A program made the position numbers and the translations under genes. Below the pieces are notes generated by a model. The model was given only the letters and a program-made list of their open reading frames with translations, did not search any database and had not been told where the DNA came from. Source: Elmis aenea (lineage: Eukaryota > Arthropoda > Insecta > Coleoptera > Elmidae). Taken from it: 64,000 bases of DNA. Positions 1 to 11,645 of the stretch are shown one piece after another (within the stretch, counting starts at the first letter, position 1; each line of letters begins with the position of its first letter). The stretch spans positions 20,525,466 through 20,589,465 of the forward strand of contig OX393577.1 of assembly GCA_947652605.1 (NCBI GenBank). Reading direction: 5' to 3'.

Positions 1-272
1 AGGAATGAAGGATATAAGGATGAAACTGGAAACAAACAAATTAAAATGGCTGGGATATCTACTACGCATGCCAGAAAGCGGGTACGCAAAATTTTTATAG
101 AAAACGAAATTTGAGGAAAAAAGAAGTAGAAGAAGACCAAGAACAAAATAGAAAAAGGAACGTAGACAGACTAGAATAAAAAAGATTTAGCTGGAGAGAC
201 GTGTTACAATTAGCTAATGATAGACAGAGATAAAGAAAAATAATCAAGAACTAGGAAAGAAGAAGAATTTTT
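1..272 (+). pseudogene. LINE 3' fragment (reverse transcriptase C-terminus)
   Basis: In frame 2 the sequence reads NKLKWLGYLLRMPESGYAKF and then a stop. This is the WLGH-xxRMP motif found downstream of the RT domain in many insect non-LTR retrotransposons. The DNA after the stop (about 110-260) still matches, with indels, the 3' end of the LINE relic at 44.8-45.3 kb: a SWRD-like stretch, then DRQR and NIIKN. It is cut by the window edge, so its 5' extent is unknown. The LINE clade is not assigned. Confidence 0.75.
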
Positions 273-299
273 ACATTTCAAGTAACTGAAAACTATGGT

Positions 300-1110
300 G
301 TGATCAATGATTATATTCAGTATCAAGTTTTGAATTTATTCAAGTCAAAATCTAATATAATGTCTTTAAATTGACTATGAAATTTGAAGAATTTTTATTA
401 AAGGGTAAATTTGTTTTGCTGCTGTTTACACATATTTACGAAAGTAAAAAAATCATTTGAAAATCTCATTTTCTATTGTTAGAGGAGATTTTACGCCAGC
501 ATTCAATTTAGTTGCAATTTAAAAGTGATTTTCTAAAAATAAAAGCAAAGGCTATATTGATTGCCACACGATTGGTGGCGCTTACGAGCGCTCGTTTCTC
601 GCCAAGAAGAAACTAAAGGAAATCTTCCGTGCAGAAAAACATCAATCAACAAGATCAGAAGCATTTTATTCGTAAAACTGTTCATCGTTTCTAATGAGAT
701 TTTCATCAGACATAAAACGCTCTAGAGCTTAATCAAAGCACGTACGTGTTCGATTACGCCTTTTAGTTATTCTGTAATTTTATCATCATATTCTTTTCAG
801 TTAAAATTGTGTTTACGCCGTACCGGGCCGATAAAACCGTTTGATCATCAAAACCGTACTTTATATTAACACAAACGTAAATTTCAACAGGAATAAAAAA
901 TATTTGATTAATTAAGTGCTTTTAAAAGTGCTTTTTTAGCGTGTTGTGTCATTCTTCTTAAAATACTTATATAGATTTCACGAATACGAAGACACAGTCA
1001 TCCTTTATATACCTAACGACTTAAAATTGAAACTTAAAATAATGTTAATGTTAATCTAAGAACTAGATTTTTATGGATATATGTATAGATGTGAATTTGT
1101 TACAACAATT
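300..1110. other. No recognisable gene
   Basis: AT-rich DNA with a slightly GC-richer patch around 560-870. I see no long reading frame, terminal inverted repeat or tandem array. Confidence 0.5.
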
Positions 1111-1111
1111 G

Positions 1112-1216
1112 GCGTTTTTCGCAGCCTAGTTTTCTTCCTGCAGTCCGTCCAGTCATATGTCATATTCTCTAGATATGTCCGTACCATTTGAATCTTTTGG
1201 TTTCAATGTTCTCTAT
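1112..1216 (-). pseudogene. LINE 3' snippet
   Basis: The minus strand reads IENIETKRFKWYGHI before a stop, then a degraded DWTD/RKK/LRK tail. It matches the IETIDAKRLKWYEHV and DDWIDRKKWKQGCEK segments of the LINE at 46.99-47.29 kb, with the middle missing. The next element (1217) begins exactly where the LINE homology stops. Confidence 0.6.
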
Positions 1217-1680
1217 TAGGGTATCTTTCTCGGGAACCCGGATTTCAAGGTTCCCTGGATCCCGGTCCATTTAAACCTATTTTATATTTCCCAGATATAA
1301 CTTATTATTCCGGGAAGTCCTGGGATATTTAAAATCTGTAATTTTCGTTAATTTTGTGTTAAAATCTCTGCAATATGATAATTTCATAAATATCATAAAT
1401 ATCAGAAATTTTATAAATGTTTGAACTAACATTAAATTATAAAAACTTTATTATTATTTAGAAATAGTTTTTCTACTTTGGAATTACAAATTACGTACAC
1501 GCATGGAATGCGTCAAGAAGCCCGGTCTCCATGACAAAGTTTATATCATCAAAATGCGTTTTGCGGCTCTATTTTTTTGTACTCTGGTAATGCGAAGCAA
1601 AAAAAGTGTATCTTTTCTGCTAAATGTTCTTAATCGATCTGTTTGTAATAAAAATGTTTCTTTTTTTACTTTCGTCTGAA
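1217..1680. mobile_element. Degraded hAT-like element, CCCGG-rich family
   Basis: It starts with TAGGGTATCTTTCTCGGGAA, followed by several CCGGG/CCCGG inverted motifs. About 1310-1640 is clearly homologous to 59.47-59.84 kb, including a long shared stretch around the words GGTCTCCATGACAAAGTTTA. The same family's right end near 60.26 kb reads GAGAAACCCTA, the inverse of this start. No transposase frame survives and I could not find the right end here. Confidence 0.55.
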
Positions 1681-3758
1681 ACCTTTCTGCCACATTATCT
1701 TCTGGGTTTGGCAAAAGCACCATATTTCCCTAAGTATCTGTCCAAAGTACAAAAATATGTTGGAGGGTTGTATTCTTTCTGGATATGTTTCTGCATATCG
1801 TTGACTTGACAATATAGAATTCCTATCCAATGAATAAAACATTCGCATCATATCGGGTTTTTCTTCGTTATTAAAGTCCATTTTTACAACTTTATTATTG
1901 CGATCAGTAACAGACTTTCAAAACTTTTAGTTTGTTGATTGGTTGTCATGAAAACAACATAAACTACAATGACCGGCCTACCTGATTTATAATGGTTATG
2001 GTTTAAAACTTTTTTTTATTTGGCAGTGAATAAAGAAGAAAAATACCATGAGTGATACAGCAATGAATTCAGAAAAATAAATTGCGCCCTTAAGAAAAAA
2101 TAAAGTTGGTTATCATGAAACAAAAACGAATCGACCTAAAATAAATTAGTGATTACTATCCGATCGTATTTTCTGGTTTTTCCTAATTTTCTCGGATACC
2201 GTTTCAGATATTTCCAATTTCTCTTTGGATTATTAATGAGCACCAAATTTAGCAACTTTGCCAAATTTAAACCTATACTCTAGCTATTATAATAAGCGAG
2301 ACCCCGATTGTCGCCCTCGAATTTGAATCGCCCTGTATATTATGTAACTTTTTAAAATAATACCCACCGCTAGCCATGTTCTCGTCAGTTTTTTTGCAGC
2401 TGTCTTCTTGTTACACGACAGACGTTGTTGTCAGTTGTTAAATGTCTACTTTACGGTAATCGTGTTTTTATTTTCGTTCCGATAACACCGCGCAACTTGT
2501 TATATTTCGACTTATCGTGGCTTTGAAACGTAAGCACATTGCGCTTTGATGTATGCCCAAGGGAAACACGAAATCACCAACACGCACCGTTTTATTGCAT
2601 TCTGATATGGAATTATCATTATTTATTACCATTAAGTGGTGGTAATTGATAATTATTTAAGTGATTATTTGCATATTGGCGCAAATTATCTGATATAAAA
2701 TGTTTTAGTTGGGTGTATTTTTTTATTATCATTAAGTTGACCCTAATAACGCGGTGTGCTGTGTATTTGTTCATATTCGTGCCATAAAAAATTGAGACCA
2801 GCAATCCTTCAATAGTTATAATAAATTTATTTTTTATGAATGTAAAAAACTCTCATTTTAAACGCTAGTTTTTTGTTTCTCAATCTTTTGTCAATTTACA
2901 CCAAAATACACGGTCCCAAAATATTATGTCATATTCCTAGCTTCACAAGTACTTGATAACGACAATAATGTGAATATAGGAACAATATATTCTTACTTCA
3001 GAAACTGATAGATTCACCAAATTTATGTAAAAAATTTAACTAATTCCTTAATTATTTGTATGCTCAATAAAGAAAGACGTCCCATTTCTTAATTAAACTA
3101 GGTAGACTGAGAGCTTAGTTTTAATTACCAATTAATATTCAGGAAAGCTTTGCCACCAAACGTATTACCACACCTTTTTCTTGAATGGGTGCAAAGAAAC
3201 CTAGAAAACAAGAAAATATTACGTTCATTTTCTACTGTTAGGAATCGTTGATTATATGAGATTATCTAACGTCTTGTATTTCTTTTTTGTGATTTTAAAT
3301 TGTTTATTCATCTTATGTAATATTGCACTTTGTAGACTGATTACACTAGTCAACAAAAGTTTGATAAAATTGGTAAATTTAATGATTTATTTAACTCCAT
3401 TAACGAGAAAATATCTAGGGTCACTGGAAATGTTACATCAATCCGTGACCAAACGATAACTTTCTTAAGTTAATGATTATTTGTGCTTTTTTAATCTTAA
3501 TTAAATAGGAGTATAATTTTTCATTTAAAAAATAAGTTGACTCCTGTCTTCAACAGCTAAAATTGGTAAAAATTAGTTGGTATTTAAATATTTAAATAAC
3601 TATTAGTGTTTTTTTTTGCGTTAAGCTCTTAAATTTATTTAATTCTATTTAATAAAGTTTTTAATGACATTTAGTGTAGGTAGGTTTTGTGTAAACAGTC
3701 CTTTTTAACAACGAAAAACACGGAAGTAAGTCTGTAAAGGTCCACTTGAACATGGTGT
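1681..3758. other. No recognisable gene; isolated TA-element end at 2335
   Basis: Mostly AT-rich DNA. At 2325-2339 the text GAATCGCCCTGTATA looks like the right end of a CAGGG-type TA element, but I found no left partner. About 2390-2590 is moderately GC-richer without a reading frame. The 67-codon frame at 3256-3459 is AT-rich and has no recognisable content. Confidence 0.4.
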
Positions 3759-3760
3759 TA

Positions 3761-3942
3761 TAGTCAGCGTCAAGTCTAATGGCGAGCGGTGGGGGTGTTT
3801 TCGCGCAGCAGACGCTACAATAGGTCCACGGACCTTAAAACCATTGGCTGGTATACCAATACAAAAACTAAGTAGGTGTGCTCAATTCCAACTGTGTTTA
3901 GTGCCCACCCCCACCGCTCGCCATCAGAGTTGACGCTGACTA
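3761..3942. mobile_element. Short MITE with ~38-bp inverted repeats
   Basis: The left end TAGTCAGCGTCAAGTCTAAT and the right end are near-perfect inverse copies over about 38 bp, both running into GGCGAGCGGTGGGGGTG. TA lies directly outside each end (3759-3760 and 3943-3944). The 100-bp interior is non-coding. Size and TA flanks suit a non-autonomous Tc1/mariner-type element. Confidence 0.75.
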
Positions 3943-3944
3943 TA

Positions 3945-4689
3945 TCTTGCCTAACACGTTGGACGCCCCCTCAGCCTTATACGGCTGACGCCACAAAGGT
4001 CTTCAGGCGCCATGTCAGACGTGTAGGACTGACACCTGCATTTGATTAACCATCACAAATTTTACTGTCGCCTAGGGGAAAGTTTTATGTCAAATTGGCT
4101 TGCCGATGATATGTCACATTTTAACCCTTTTGGAACGGATATTTTGATTAATATTTAATCAATTTCAATCATTTCTATTAAAGAACAAATACTCGATTTA
4201 ATGAATCTGTTAAAATAGTTGTTGAATTTACTGTCTACAAGTATCAAATTATTAACAAATTTCCATAAAGACGTAGATAAATTGCTGAATTTGTTGGTTA
4301 AAACTTAAAACTCAAAAATGCATTGACGTTTTGCTACTAATATCGATTGAATTGGCTTGTTAATGAATTGTTTTTGCTATAAATAGTTTACTACGTTTGC
4401 TATAAAATGATGAATGTTTAATATAAAATTGAATGTATGTGTCATAGTAAATATTTTAATTTGCTATAAAAAAAAAATACAAATATCGTAAAAAGTACAA
4501 TCTTGGCAATACATACCAATACGAACCTCAGGGTGATTCAGGTATTTGTTTGGTGTTTAACTCTGAAAACAGTGAAATTACTTTATATCGATCTAATTTT
4601 CCATATAATCACAATAGGCTTTCAAACTTATCTAAACATAAGTTAAGTGATTAAATTGAAATCAAAAGACTTTGCAAACTATACTAGAA
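3945..4689. other. No recognisable gene
   Basis: A GC-richer 110-bp stretch (3955-4065) with small self-complementary words such as CAGCC/GGCTG, then AT-rich DNA. Nothing assignable. Confidence 0.4.
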
Positions 4690-4728
4690 TTAAACAAAAT
4701 AAAATTAGAACGTCTGGCTAAAAAAAAG

Positions 4729-5743
4729 CAGGGCTTCGAACCGGAACTGAACCGAAAACCGAAAACCGGAAAAAACCGTTATTTTTGTCGGAGCGAAAAC
4801 CGGAACTGAACCGAAAAAAAATATCGGTTTATTACGGTTCGGTACATGTTCAACAAACTAGCGCGTTTTGTTTATACAGGGTGTGTAAAAATTGGCGGAA
4901 GCGCTACACGTGGCGATGTTCTTCGTAAAATTCTAAGTCGAAAATCTTAATACGAAAATGTTGTACCATGCTTGCTGTGTCTGCAAGAGGTCCTTTAAGT
5001 TTTGACATTCAGTCTTTTAATAAGCGTTATTATTTAATACTTGCAAATGAAAAAGCTGCAATTTGGAATAAAAATAAATTTCGAATAGTATTTTTTCATA
5101 GATATTGTGTTCTTCCTTTCAAAAATTGGTGTTGAAAATATGTAAATCACTGATTTGAATGAAAATAATACATATGGCAACATTGTCATTAGCTGTCATC
5201 TCTGTTTTTCTTGTAATTATTTCTAGTTTATGTTTTACGATACCCAAAAGTTTGCAGCTATGTTTACGAACTAAAGGCTTTCAGTTCGAACAAAAATTGT
5301 AAATACCTAAGTAAAAATTGCTGATAAAAAAATGTCCAAACGCAAATCAATATATGCAATGTTGCCAATTTTATTTTCTTTAAATGGTTTGTGATGCCAT
5401 AGGAAGCATGGTACAACATTTTTGTATCAAGATTTTCGACTTAGAATTTTACGAAGAACATCGTCACGTGTAGCGCTTCCGCCAATTTATACACCCTGTA
5501 TATGTTTCGTTTAATAAATTATATTATCATCATATGTTATATACTTCTATTTCCAATTATTATACCTTATTATACCAAATAAAAACATCTAAAAAAAATA
5601 AAAAGTAATCACTCGGAGCTGAACCGAAAACCGAAAAAAACCGTTATTTTTCCGGAACGAAAACCGGAACCGAACCGATATATATTTTTTTAATTGAACC
5701 GGAACGAAAACCGAAACGGAAAAAATTACGGTTCGAAGCCCTG
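4729..5743. mobile_element. hAT-type MITE, CAGGGCTTCGAAC family, copy 1
   Basis: The ends are CAGGGCTTCGAACCG and its inverse CGGTTCGAAGCCCTG. The 8-bp direct repeat AAAAAAAG flanks it at 4721-4728 and 5744-5751, a hAT signature. Arms are rich in ACCGAAAACCGG words and non-coding. It interrupts the MULE reading frame. A TA foldback (4877-5498) lies inside. A second copy in opposite orientation is at 29449-30891. Confidence 0.9.
4877..5498. mobile_element. TA-flanked foldback element (CAGGGTGTGTAA type)
   Basis: The 622-bp sequence starts CAGGGTGTGTAAAAATTGGC and ends with the inverse. The arms pair over more than 100 bp, including GGAAGCGCTACACGT and ATTTTACGAAGAACATC. TATA lies outside both ends. 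The interior is non-coding. The ends resemble Tc1/mariner-like non-autonomous elements; superfamily assignment is inference. Confidence 0.85.
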
Positions 5744-6165
5744 AAAAAAAGGATTTAAATTGCCCACAAAAATTCAGTTAAATAACTACCAGCGACATTT
5801 GAGAGGTCAAAATTTGGCCAAACGAACATTTCATTAGGCGAATTGTATAAGAAGATTTTGGAAAACGTAGTTGTACCTGAAGATGATATTAAGCCATTTA
5901 TTGTCGCCTATCTGATTTGTTACGATGATAGAGAAATTAAATTTTTTATGTTGTCAAAAAAGCTTTTACAACATGCAATACTGTCTGAACGTGTACATGC
6001 AGATGCAACATATAAACTAAATTGGCACGAATTTCCGGTCCTTGTGATAGGTACAAGTGGCCGTTATCGATTTCCTAGTTTGGAATTGCAGTTCGTAGTT
6101 CATAAACAACAGTTTTAGATTCGTCTTTAGCTCCTTTTATAATGGTGTTACCGAAATACTTGAAA

Positions 6166-6252
6166 ACCTGACCTAACCGGACTTACCCTGACCTAACCTG
6201 ATCTGTCCTGACCTGACCTGACCTCACCTGATATGGCCTAACCTAACCTAAA
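6166..6252. repeat. Degenerate telomere-like pentamer tract (CCTGA/CCTAA)
   Basis: About 87 bp made largely of the pentamers CCTGA and CCTAA with a few variants. On the other strand these are TCAGG and TTAGG, the telomere repeats known from Tribolium-type beetles and from insects generally. The tract is short, mixed and internal, so it is not a chromosome end. It lies just downstream of the MULE remnant. Confidence 0.7.
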
Positions 6253-6259
6253 CTCTTTT

Positions 6260-8105
6260 TTTCTTATCAAAATAAAAATATTCACGGATTTTTTAAAACA
6301 AATTTCATTATTTTTATAGTTTTTGTTAATTATGCATAGTGTTTTATAGCAAATTAATTATTTTTATAGCAATTATTATTTTTTATTGCAAAAAAAACTG
6401 TTTTATAGCAATTGCACTTTTTTATAGATACCTACCTATAAATTTTTTTAAACATTATTTTTTAAATTTTATTTTTATTTTGTGTGCATTATTTGTGATT
6501 AGCCATCAGTCCTAGTTGTTCGGTGTTATTCTTTTAATAAATAACACAACAAATTTGTTCAAATGGCAAAAAGCGAAAAGTGTTAAATTAACTCAAAATG
6601 TAAGATAAGATTTCCACCAAAGTTTTGTACAAGTAGCTCAGTAATTTACTGTGAATTGTTGTTCAGATGAAACCAAAGCTTACTTTTGCACCAAGCCATA
6701 TCAAGTTATTGCAGCTAAAGAAGCTTTATCAAAATTTTTGTCGTCACACTTTAACGTTATAATTAGCATGTACGTGACTGACAGAACATATTTATGTACT
6801 TCAGGAGTTGATTAATATTTAACGCACATAAACAGAACTCGCTACACATGAGTAATAATCATTTGTGCTATAAGAAGCAATAAACATCGACATGGCGTTC
6901 TCATCAATTTGAAGTTGTCAAGAAGCATGCAAGCTGATATAATAACCCAGTAAACGTGGTGCAGGTGACAGGTGCAATCCAACCGGTGTGCCCAAGTCTC
7001 TCATCTGCATATGTGCTTTTACCAGACTTTTTACTCCTACAAAATTCAGGACGACTGCGAACGAGCATTCATCCTCCCTTATCTTTCGATTTGCAACTGT
7101 CGCGAGAGAGAAGCCGCGCGAAGTGTGCATGAAATATGTGGATTAACTTCGATGGGCCCCAAGCGACCTCCATGTACTCCCTATGCTCGTTATGTTATTA
7201 CGTTGGAAAAAATGCAACGTGTTACCAGTACATGTAATTGCATTTCTGTACCCTCGTCTAGACGACCAAACTATTGGACGCCACAAGGAGATTAATGTAC
7301 TCACTCTACAGTACTTACTTGGCAAGTTTACATGCGCGCTTTGAATAATTCAAGTCATCTTTCGTTTGAATTCATTAGTAAATGGAATTATACGCGATAA
7401 ACGATAACGGCCTATCAATATTGTTGTAAACGCGCCGTCTTTTCGTCTCGCGACGATCTGAACTTGGTGTCGTGTTTTACTGCGTCAGAGTTGATGCGGT
7501 AATAACAGCCGATACTGCTGACCTGTAGCTCCAGAGGGTAGCGCTGCAAGAGAGATATTTCGTTTTAAATGATTTATTGGACAATATGCAGACATGACGA
7601 GAAAAATAAAGTTTTATCGTCAGCTACTTCACTGCGTTTAGTTTATTAATAATATAATCTAGCTACAAGACATAATGTTTGTTCAAGCAGACCAAAATTT
7701 ACTAGTTCATGGACTATTACATGAATTGGTTTATGCGCATGCGTCAACTATGGACTTATAAATGCATTAGTCGCTGCTGGAACGCTTTAACGACATTCAT
7801 GACTGTAAATGACGTTTGTACGTATTCGGTTCATAGAAATTTGCGCAACGCAAGAGTCTACATCTTAAGACATAGGTTTGAGAGGGCGATGCATAGCTAA
7901 CAGAGGCCACGTTAGTTGTAAACAGCGCAGGCGTGTAATAATCCTAGGGTGGTTCTTGTCCTAATCCATGTACTGTTGTGACCGTCCGCAAACTAGTTCA
8001 AAAATAGTTAGAATCCAGCCGACTAACCGTCCGGTAAACTATCAGAAACGCTGCTGGAACGCGATGATACTGCGCAGAATCCTTATAGTTCATGGGATAG
8101 TAAAT
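6260..8105. other. No supported gene
   Basis: AT-rich to about 6880, then unusually balanced composition from about 6900 to 8100. A 107-codon frame at 6972-7295 has no motif I recognise, and overlapping frames on the other strand are equally open, so I do not call it a gene. The word CGCTGCTGGAACGC occurs at about 7773 and 8050 in the same orientation. The balanced composition hints at a captured or foreign segment but shows no function. Confidence 0.35.
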
Positions 8106-8108
8106 AGC

Positions 8109-8345
8109 GTGTCCGAAACATTCTTCGCCCACAATTCTTCGCCCACAATTCTTCGCTTCCACAATTCTTCGCCCACAATTCTTCGCCTACACAATTCTTC
8201 TCCGCCACAATTCTTCGCCGCCACAATTTTTCGCCGCATACAAGCATATCACAAATTTTGTTTGTAAATGTGATTGTTTTTATTTATAACGTAATTTTTA
8301 CAGATTATTTTACATTAGGTCAGGTTAGGTCAGGTCAGGTGGGTT
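8109..8345. mobile_element. Minisatellite-bearing element, copy 1 (right end missing)
   Basis: It begins CGTGTCCGAAACATTCTTCG, as does copy 2 at 57.2 kb, and shares the same internal order: a CACAATTCTTCGCC array, a unique stretch with ACAAGCATATCACAAA, then an AGGTTAGGTCAGG tract. Homology runs on to about 8375. Unlike copy 2 there is no inverted right end. Confidence 0.7.
8119..8236. repeat. Minisatellite, about 8 units of CACAATTCTTCGCC
   Basis: Units of 13-17 bp follow one another with small variants (GCTTC, GCCTACA, TCCGC, GCCGC) between constant CACAATTCTTC cores. The same variation between units is seen in copy 2, so the array predates the separation of the copies. Confidence 0.9.
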
Positions 8346-9209
8346 TAATTTAATTTTTATTCATACTATAATAACATAAACAAGATTAAAGAGAACAATT
8401 CCTAAAATTTGCAGGAAATGCCAGATGACGTCCAACGACCAGAGTGGTTATCTTCACAGACGGGCCTGTTGTATGAAGAGGGTATGCTGGTGCCTCGTTA
8501 TGATAAATGTGTCAAAAATATTTAAAACTGTGTAGCGAAGTGGTTTTAGATCTGCAGAATCTAAAAAAATTATAAACATTTAAAATCGTTGTCTTTAATT
8601 TTTAGTCGCCAATATTCGAATATTTCTTGTATGTAGAAAGAAAACTAAATAAAATTGGTTGTCGGACGGCAACTTTCCTTGATATACGCCCCTGTCTTTC
8701 AAAAACACTGTTTGTGTTGTATAAATTAATTTTTTTGCACAATATATTTCAACCAATACTGTCTACACAGCCCTAGATAGACATAAGCAGCTTTATGATA
8801 AATTCATCAGCTTAGCCACAAGAATATTTAGCTAATATTAGCACAGGGTTAATTAATAAGTTGGATAATTTAAGTCGCTGTGGTCGTAGTCTGAAATGAT
8901 AAACCAAGCATTACCAATGAGACAGCCACAGGCGCTGCAATATTAATTGCTACATACGGTACTGGTAGTTAGTTATCAGACCAATAATGACGCATGTGCG
9001 TGATGGATTATTGTGAATAGCCAATCCCCGTTGATGTTAATCTAACGATAATAATAGCAGAGAATCGGTCATTTTAAAAAGTAGTAGGTAAACAAAAAAA
9101 ATTATACTCCTTTCATGTATGAGGAAAAAAACGTTATGTGCGCTGATTTAATTTGACTAGACAACCAACTAAAGTATTAAAGCTTTAAAAGTTAACATAT
9201 ATAATTATA
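8346..9209. other. No supported gene
   Basis: AT-rich, apart from a patch at 8415-8505. One frame there gives RVVIFTDGPVV before a stop, faintly like the TDGS motif of retroelement RNase H. The match is too short to annotate. Confidence 0.3.
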
Positions 9210-9635
9210 CCGGGTAAGGCGCTTAAAACAGGCTACTTGAATATTTCAGCGTACTAATGATAGGAAAAAATGCATGAGACAAAATTTGCTTGGTATCGAG
9301 GAACACATAAAATGGCATTGATAGTTTTTTTTATAGGTCGACGTGTAGAGGTCATGTGAAGGTCAACTAGATTTTTTTAAATGAAATGATTTGTTTTTTT
9401 AACATACCATGAAGTAGAGCGTTTTAAGGCGCATACAACGACCCATGTTTAAGATCAACCGCGATGTGAAAAAGTTTACTATTTGCAGGCGATGGAGCAC
9501 TTTCGCCTTTTCTTGACACGTCCATTTGTCAAGAAACGGTTAATATCCGATTATGTGTCCCTAGATACCAAGAAAATTTTGTCTCACGCATTTGTTTTTC
9601 TATCATTAATAGCAGTTGAGATATTCAGGACGCGA

Positions 9636-9732
9636 CAACTGGGCGACGGTCAACTGAGCAAGACCAACTGGGCGATGGTCAACTGAGCGACAGTCAACTG
9701 GGCGACGTTCAACTGGGCGATGGTCAACTGGG
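9636..9732. repeat. Minisatellite array, GGTCAACTGGGCGAC units
   Basis: About six 15-bp units with variants (ACTGAGCGACAGT, ACTGGGCGATGGT). It lies in the 9210-9912 foldback, shortly before the loop. Confidence 0.9.
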
Positions 9733-9779
9733 TGTAAAATCGTGTGCTAACATGAGTGTGCAAAAATTTTTAAGTTCCT

Positions 9780-9873
9780 GTCGCCCAGTTGAACGTCCGT
9801 CGCCCAGCTGACCGTCGCCCAGTTGACCGTCGCCCAGTTGACCGGCGCCCAGTTGACCGGCGCCCAGTTGACC
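9780..9873. repeat. Inverted minisatellite array, GTCGCCCAGTTGACC units
   Basis: About six units of the same 15-bp motif in the opposite orientation, separated from the first array by about 45 bp of non-repeat DNA. Together the arrays could form a long hairpin stem with many possible registers. Confidence 0.9.
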
Positions 9874-9912
9874 ATTGCCATTCAGGTGGTCTGTTTTAAG
9901 CGCCTCACCCGG

Positions 9913-11645
9913 TATAGGGTATATGTTTCAACATGAAAAATATGTGGATATCAGAAACTGTTAAAAATAGGATAGTTAAATTAGTAGGAAGATTACGTTC
10001 TTCAACAAACTACAAATTTGTCCGACTGTCAAAAAGTGCCAGATTAACACTAAATTTAAGATAAAATTGACAGCAAAAGTACACTAAACCGATTAACACC
10101 GGTCGATTCTTTAAGTGTGTACAATTAAACGAATTATTTTATCTAAAAACACTAACCGTTTGTTTGTTTTGGTTTCTTAATCAAACTAATGGACCACACA
10201 AACTAATGAAAACCTTACATCAGCTAGTCCAGCACCCCTATGTGGACAAGAAAATGGAACTAATACGTTTTTGTGGACCGCCTTGCAATTAAACTAAAAT
10301 GAATATGTCCACAGTTTACTGAAAATTAATGTTGACTTTCAAACTAATTCATTCTGTGAGTATAAAAACAAAACAAATTAAATGCAAACTGCTATATTTC
10401 TAGAGCTTTTTTACAGTTTTATTAGGCTCTTTTGCTCTAGTAACATTTGTAGCATTGTTGTTCTTTTGCTGCAGATACATTTAAATCATAAATATAATAA
10501 ACGTGTCAAAAAATCACTTATTGGTCATTTTTGTTAAACAATTTTGTTCAGGTATGCCCAAAAGCTTATAGTGACAAATGTAAGCAAGGCCTTTGAATTT
10601 TAGACGGTAGGAATGCTACCATAAAATTACAATAACCTGATGTTTTTTATTAATTAAAAATACGAAATATTCATGCTAACTTTCGTATCCCAAATATAAA
10701 ACTCTTGTTTAGCGATACATTGATAACAAAGCAATCTTACTTTAATATGTGGAATAATTTTACTTTTTGCATCCGGGCCCCAAGTTAAAAAAGTCCGGTC
10801 CTGTATGTTTCTCAGGTGGATAGTTGGTAATTATTTTCATTTCTACACAAAGGTATTTAAGTTGTTAAGGCTCATGATCTAGATGCTTTGAAAACGTTTC
10901 TTGATTGGGATTAAACGCTGTTGTCTGTAGACGATTGCAATAGAAATATTTTATAAAGTATAATTTCCCTGGAAAGTTCGCTGAAATAACAAGTTTATAC
11001 TCTTTTCTGTCGTACTTCCATAGTTGAATGATCAGTCTGTTCTATTCAGGAAGTCTTTAGAAATCAACCATCGCTGCAGCTCATTCATTAATTTAAAGTT
11101 ATGTAGCCTGTGGTAATTTGCTATTCCCCGAGACTATGCACTCTCATAGTATTATCTGAGTGATCCCTCATTTTAAACTTACTTCTTATTCTGTAATATT
11201 GCAAACCAATTTTAAACCAGTAATATTTTATTTTCAGCGAAGCTTCACTTAGACGCAGAAAAACAACAGGGTACAGCAAAAAACTGTACTTCATTTTTTT
11301 ATGTACTGGGGTGTTCGATCTAACGGTGTGTTTTCTATATTTGTATTACCATAAATTGACTTGTAGATGATTGTCTGTGTTGATATTCCTGTAGGAGTAC
11401 AAACAAAACAGTTAAACAAACTGCTTGGAATATTTTTTGTAATTTTTTATGCCTTGGCTGAGGTTAAGGAATATATTATAACGTTCTGTTTATAACAAGG
11501 TTTTCGTTGAGCGGTTCTTAAAATTACAGGATTTTATAACCCGATGGAATAAAACACAGTCTGACAATAAAGTTCGTATAATGATGTTATAAAAGAAAAT
11601 GATTTAGTTATCACGAACACAAAATTCAAACATAAAAATATTCAC
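9913..11645. other. No recognisable gene
   Basis: AT-rich DNA. Short GC-rich words near 10770-10810 (CCGGGCCCCAAGT, CCGGTCCTG) resemble hAT-type ends without a partner. The TATAACAAGGTTTTCGTTGAGC text at about 11490-11512 is faintly pogo-like. Confidence 0.35.

Larger units (their letters stand above)
4690..6118 (+). pseudogene. MULE (Mutator-like) transposase fragment, split by a hAT MITE
   Basis: The coding trace before the inserted hAT reads IKLERLAKKK. After it come LPTKIQLNNYQRHLRGQNLA, then a 1-base frameshift, then ISLGELYKKILENVVVPEDD. The frame starting at 5843 contains HADATYKLNWHEFPVLVIGT, the start of the MULE DDE domain, where the D of HADATYK is the first catalytic aspartate in this family. 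Homology is lost after about 6080 and a stop follows at 6116, so the remaining catalytic domain and the zinc-binding end are missing. It cannot encode an active transposase. The family call rests on recognised motifs; no alignment was run. Confidence 0.75.
9210..9912. mobile_element. TA-flanked foldback with internal inverted minisatellites (CCGGGT type)
   Basis: The left end CCGGGTAAGGCGCTTAAAAC and the right end are inverse copies. Further in, both arms share GAGACAAAATTTGCTTGGTA-like text and its inverse, as well as the minisatellites. TATA flanks both ends. A 67-codon frame across the right half (9483-9686) is made of repeat units and is not a gene. Confidence 0.85.

Noticed and set aside
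6166..6252. Chromosome-end telomere
   Set aside because: Only about 87 bp, degenerate, with ordinary repeat-rich DNA on both sides.
6972..7295. 107-codon frame as a gene
   Set aside because: No recognisable motif, the antisense frames are similarly open, and no initiation or splice context could be judged.
8119..8236. CRISPR array
   Set aside because: Units are contiguous without spacers, inside a transposon of a eukaryotic genome.
8415..8505. RNase H domain (VIFTDG)
   Set aside because: Only six suggestive residues with stops close on both sides.
9483..9686. 67-codon frame
   Set aside because: Covers a foldback arm and minisatellite units; no protein motif.
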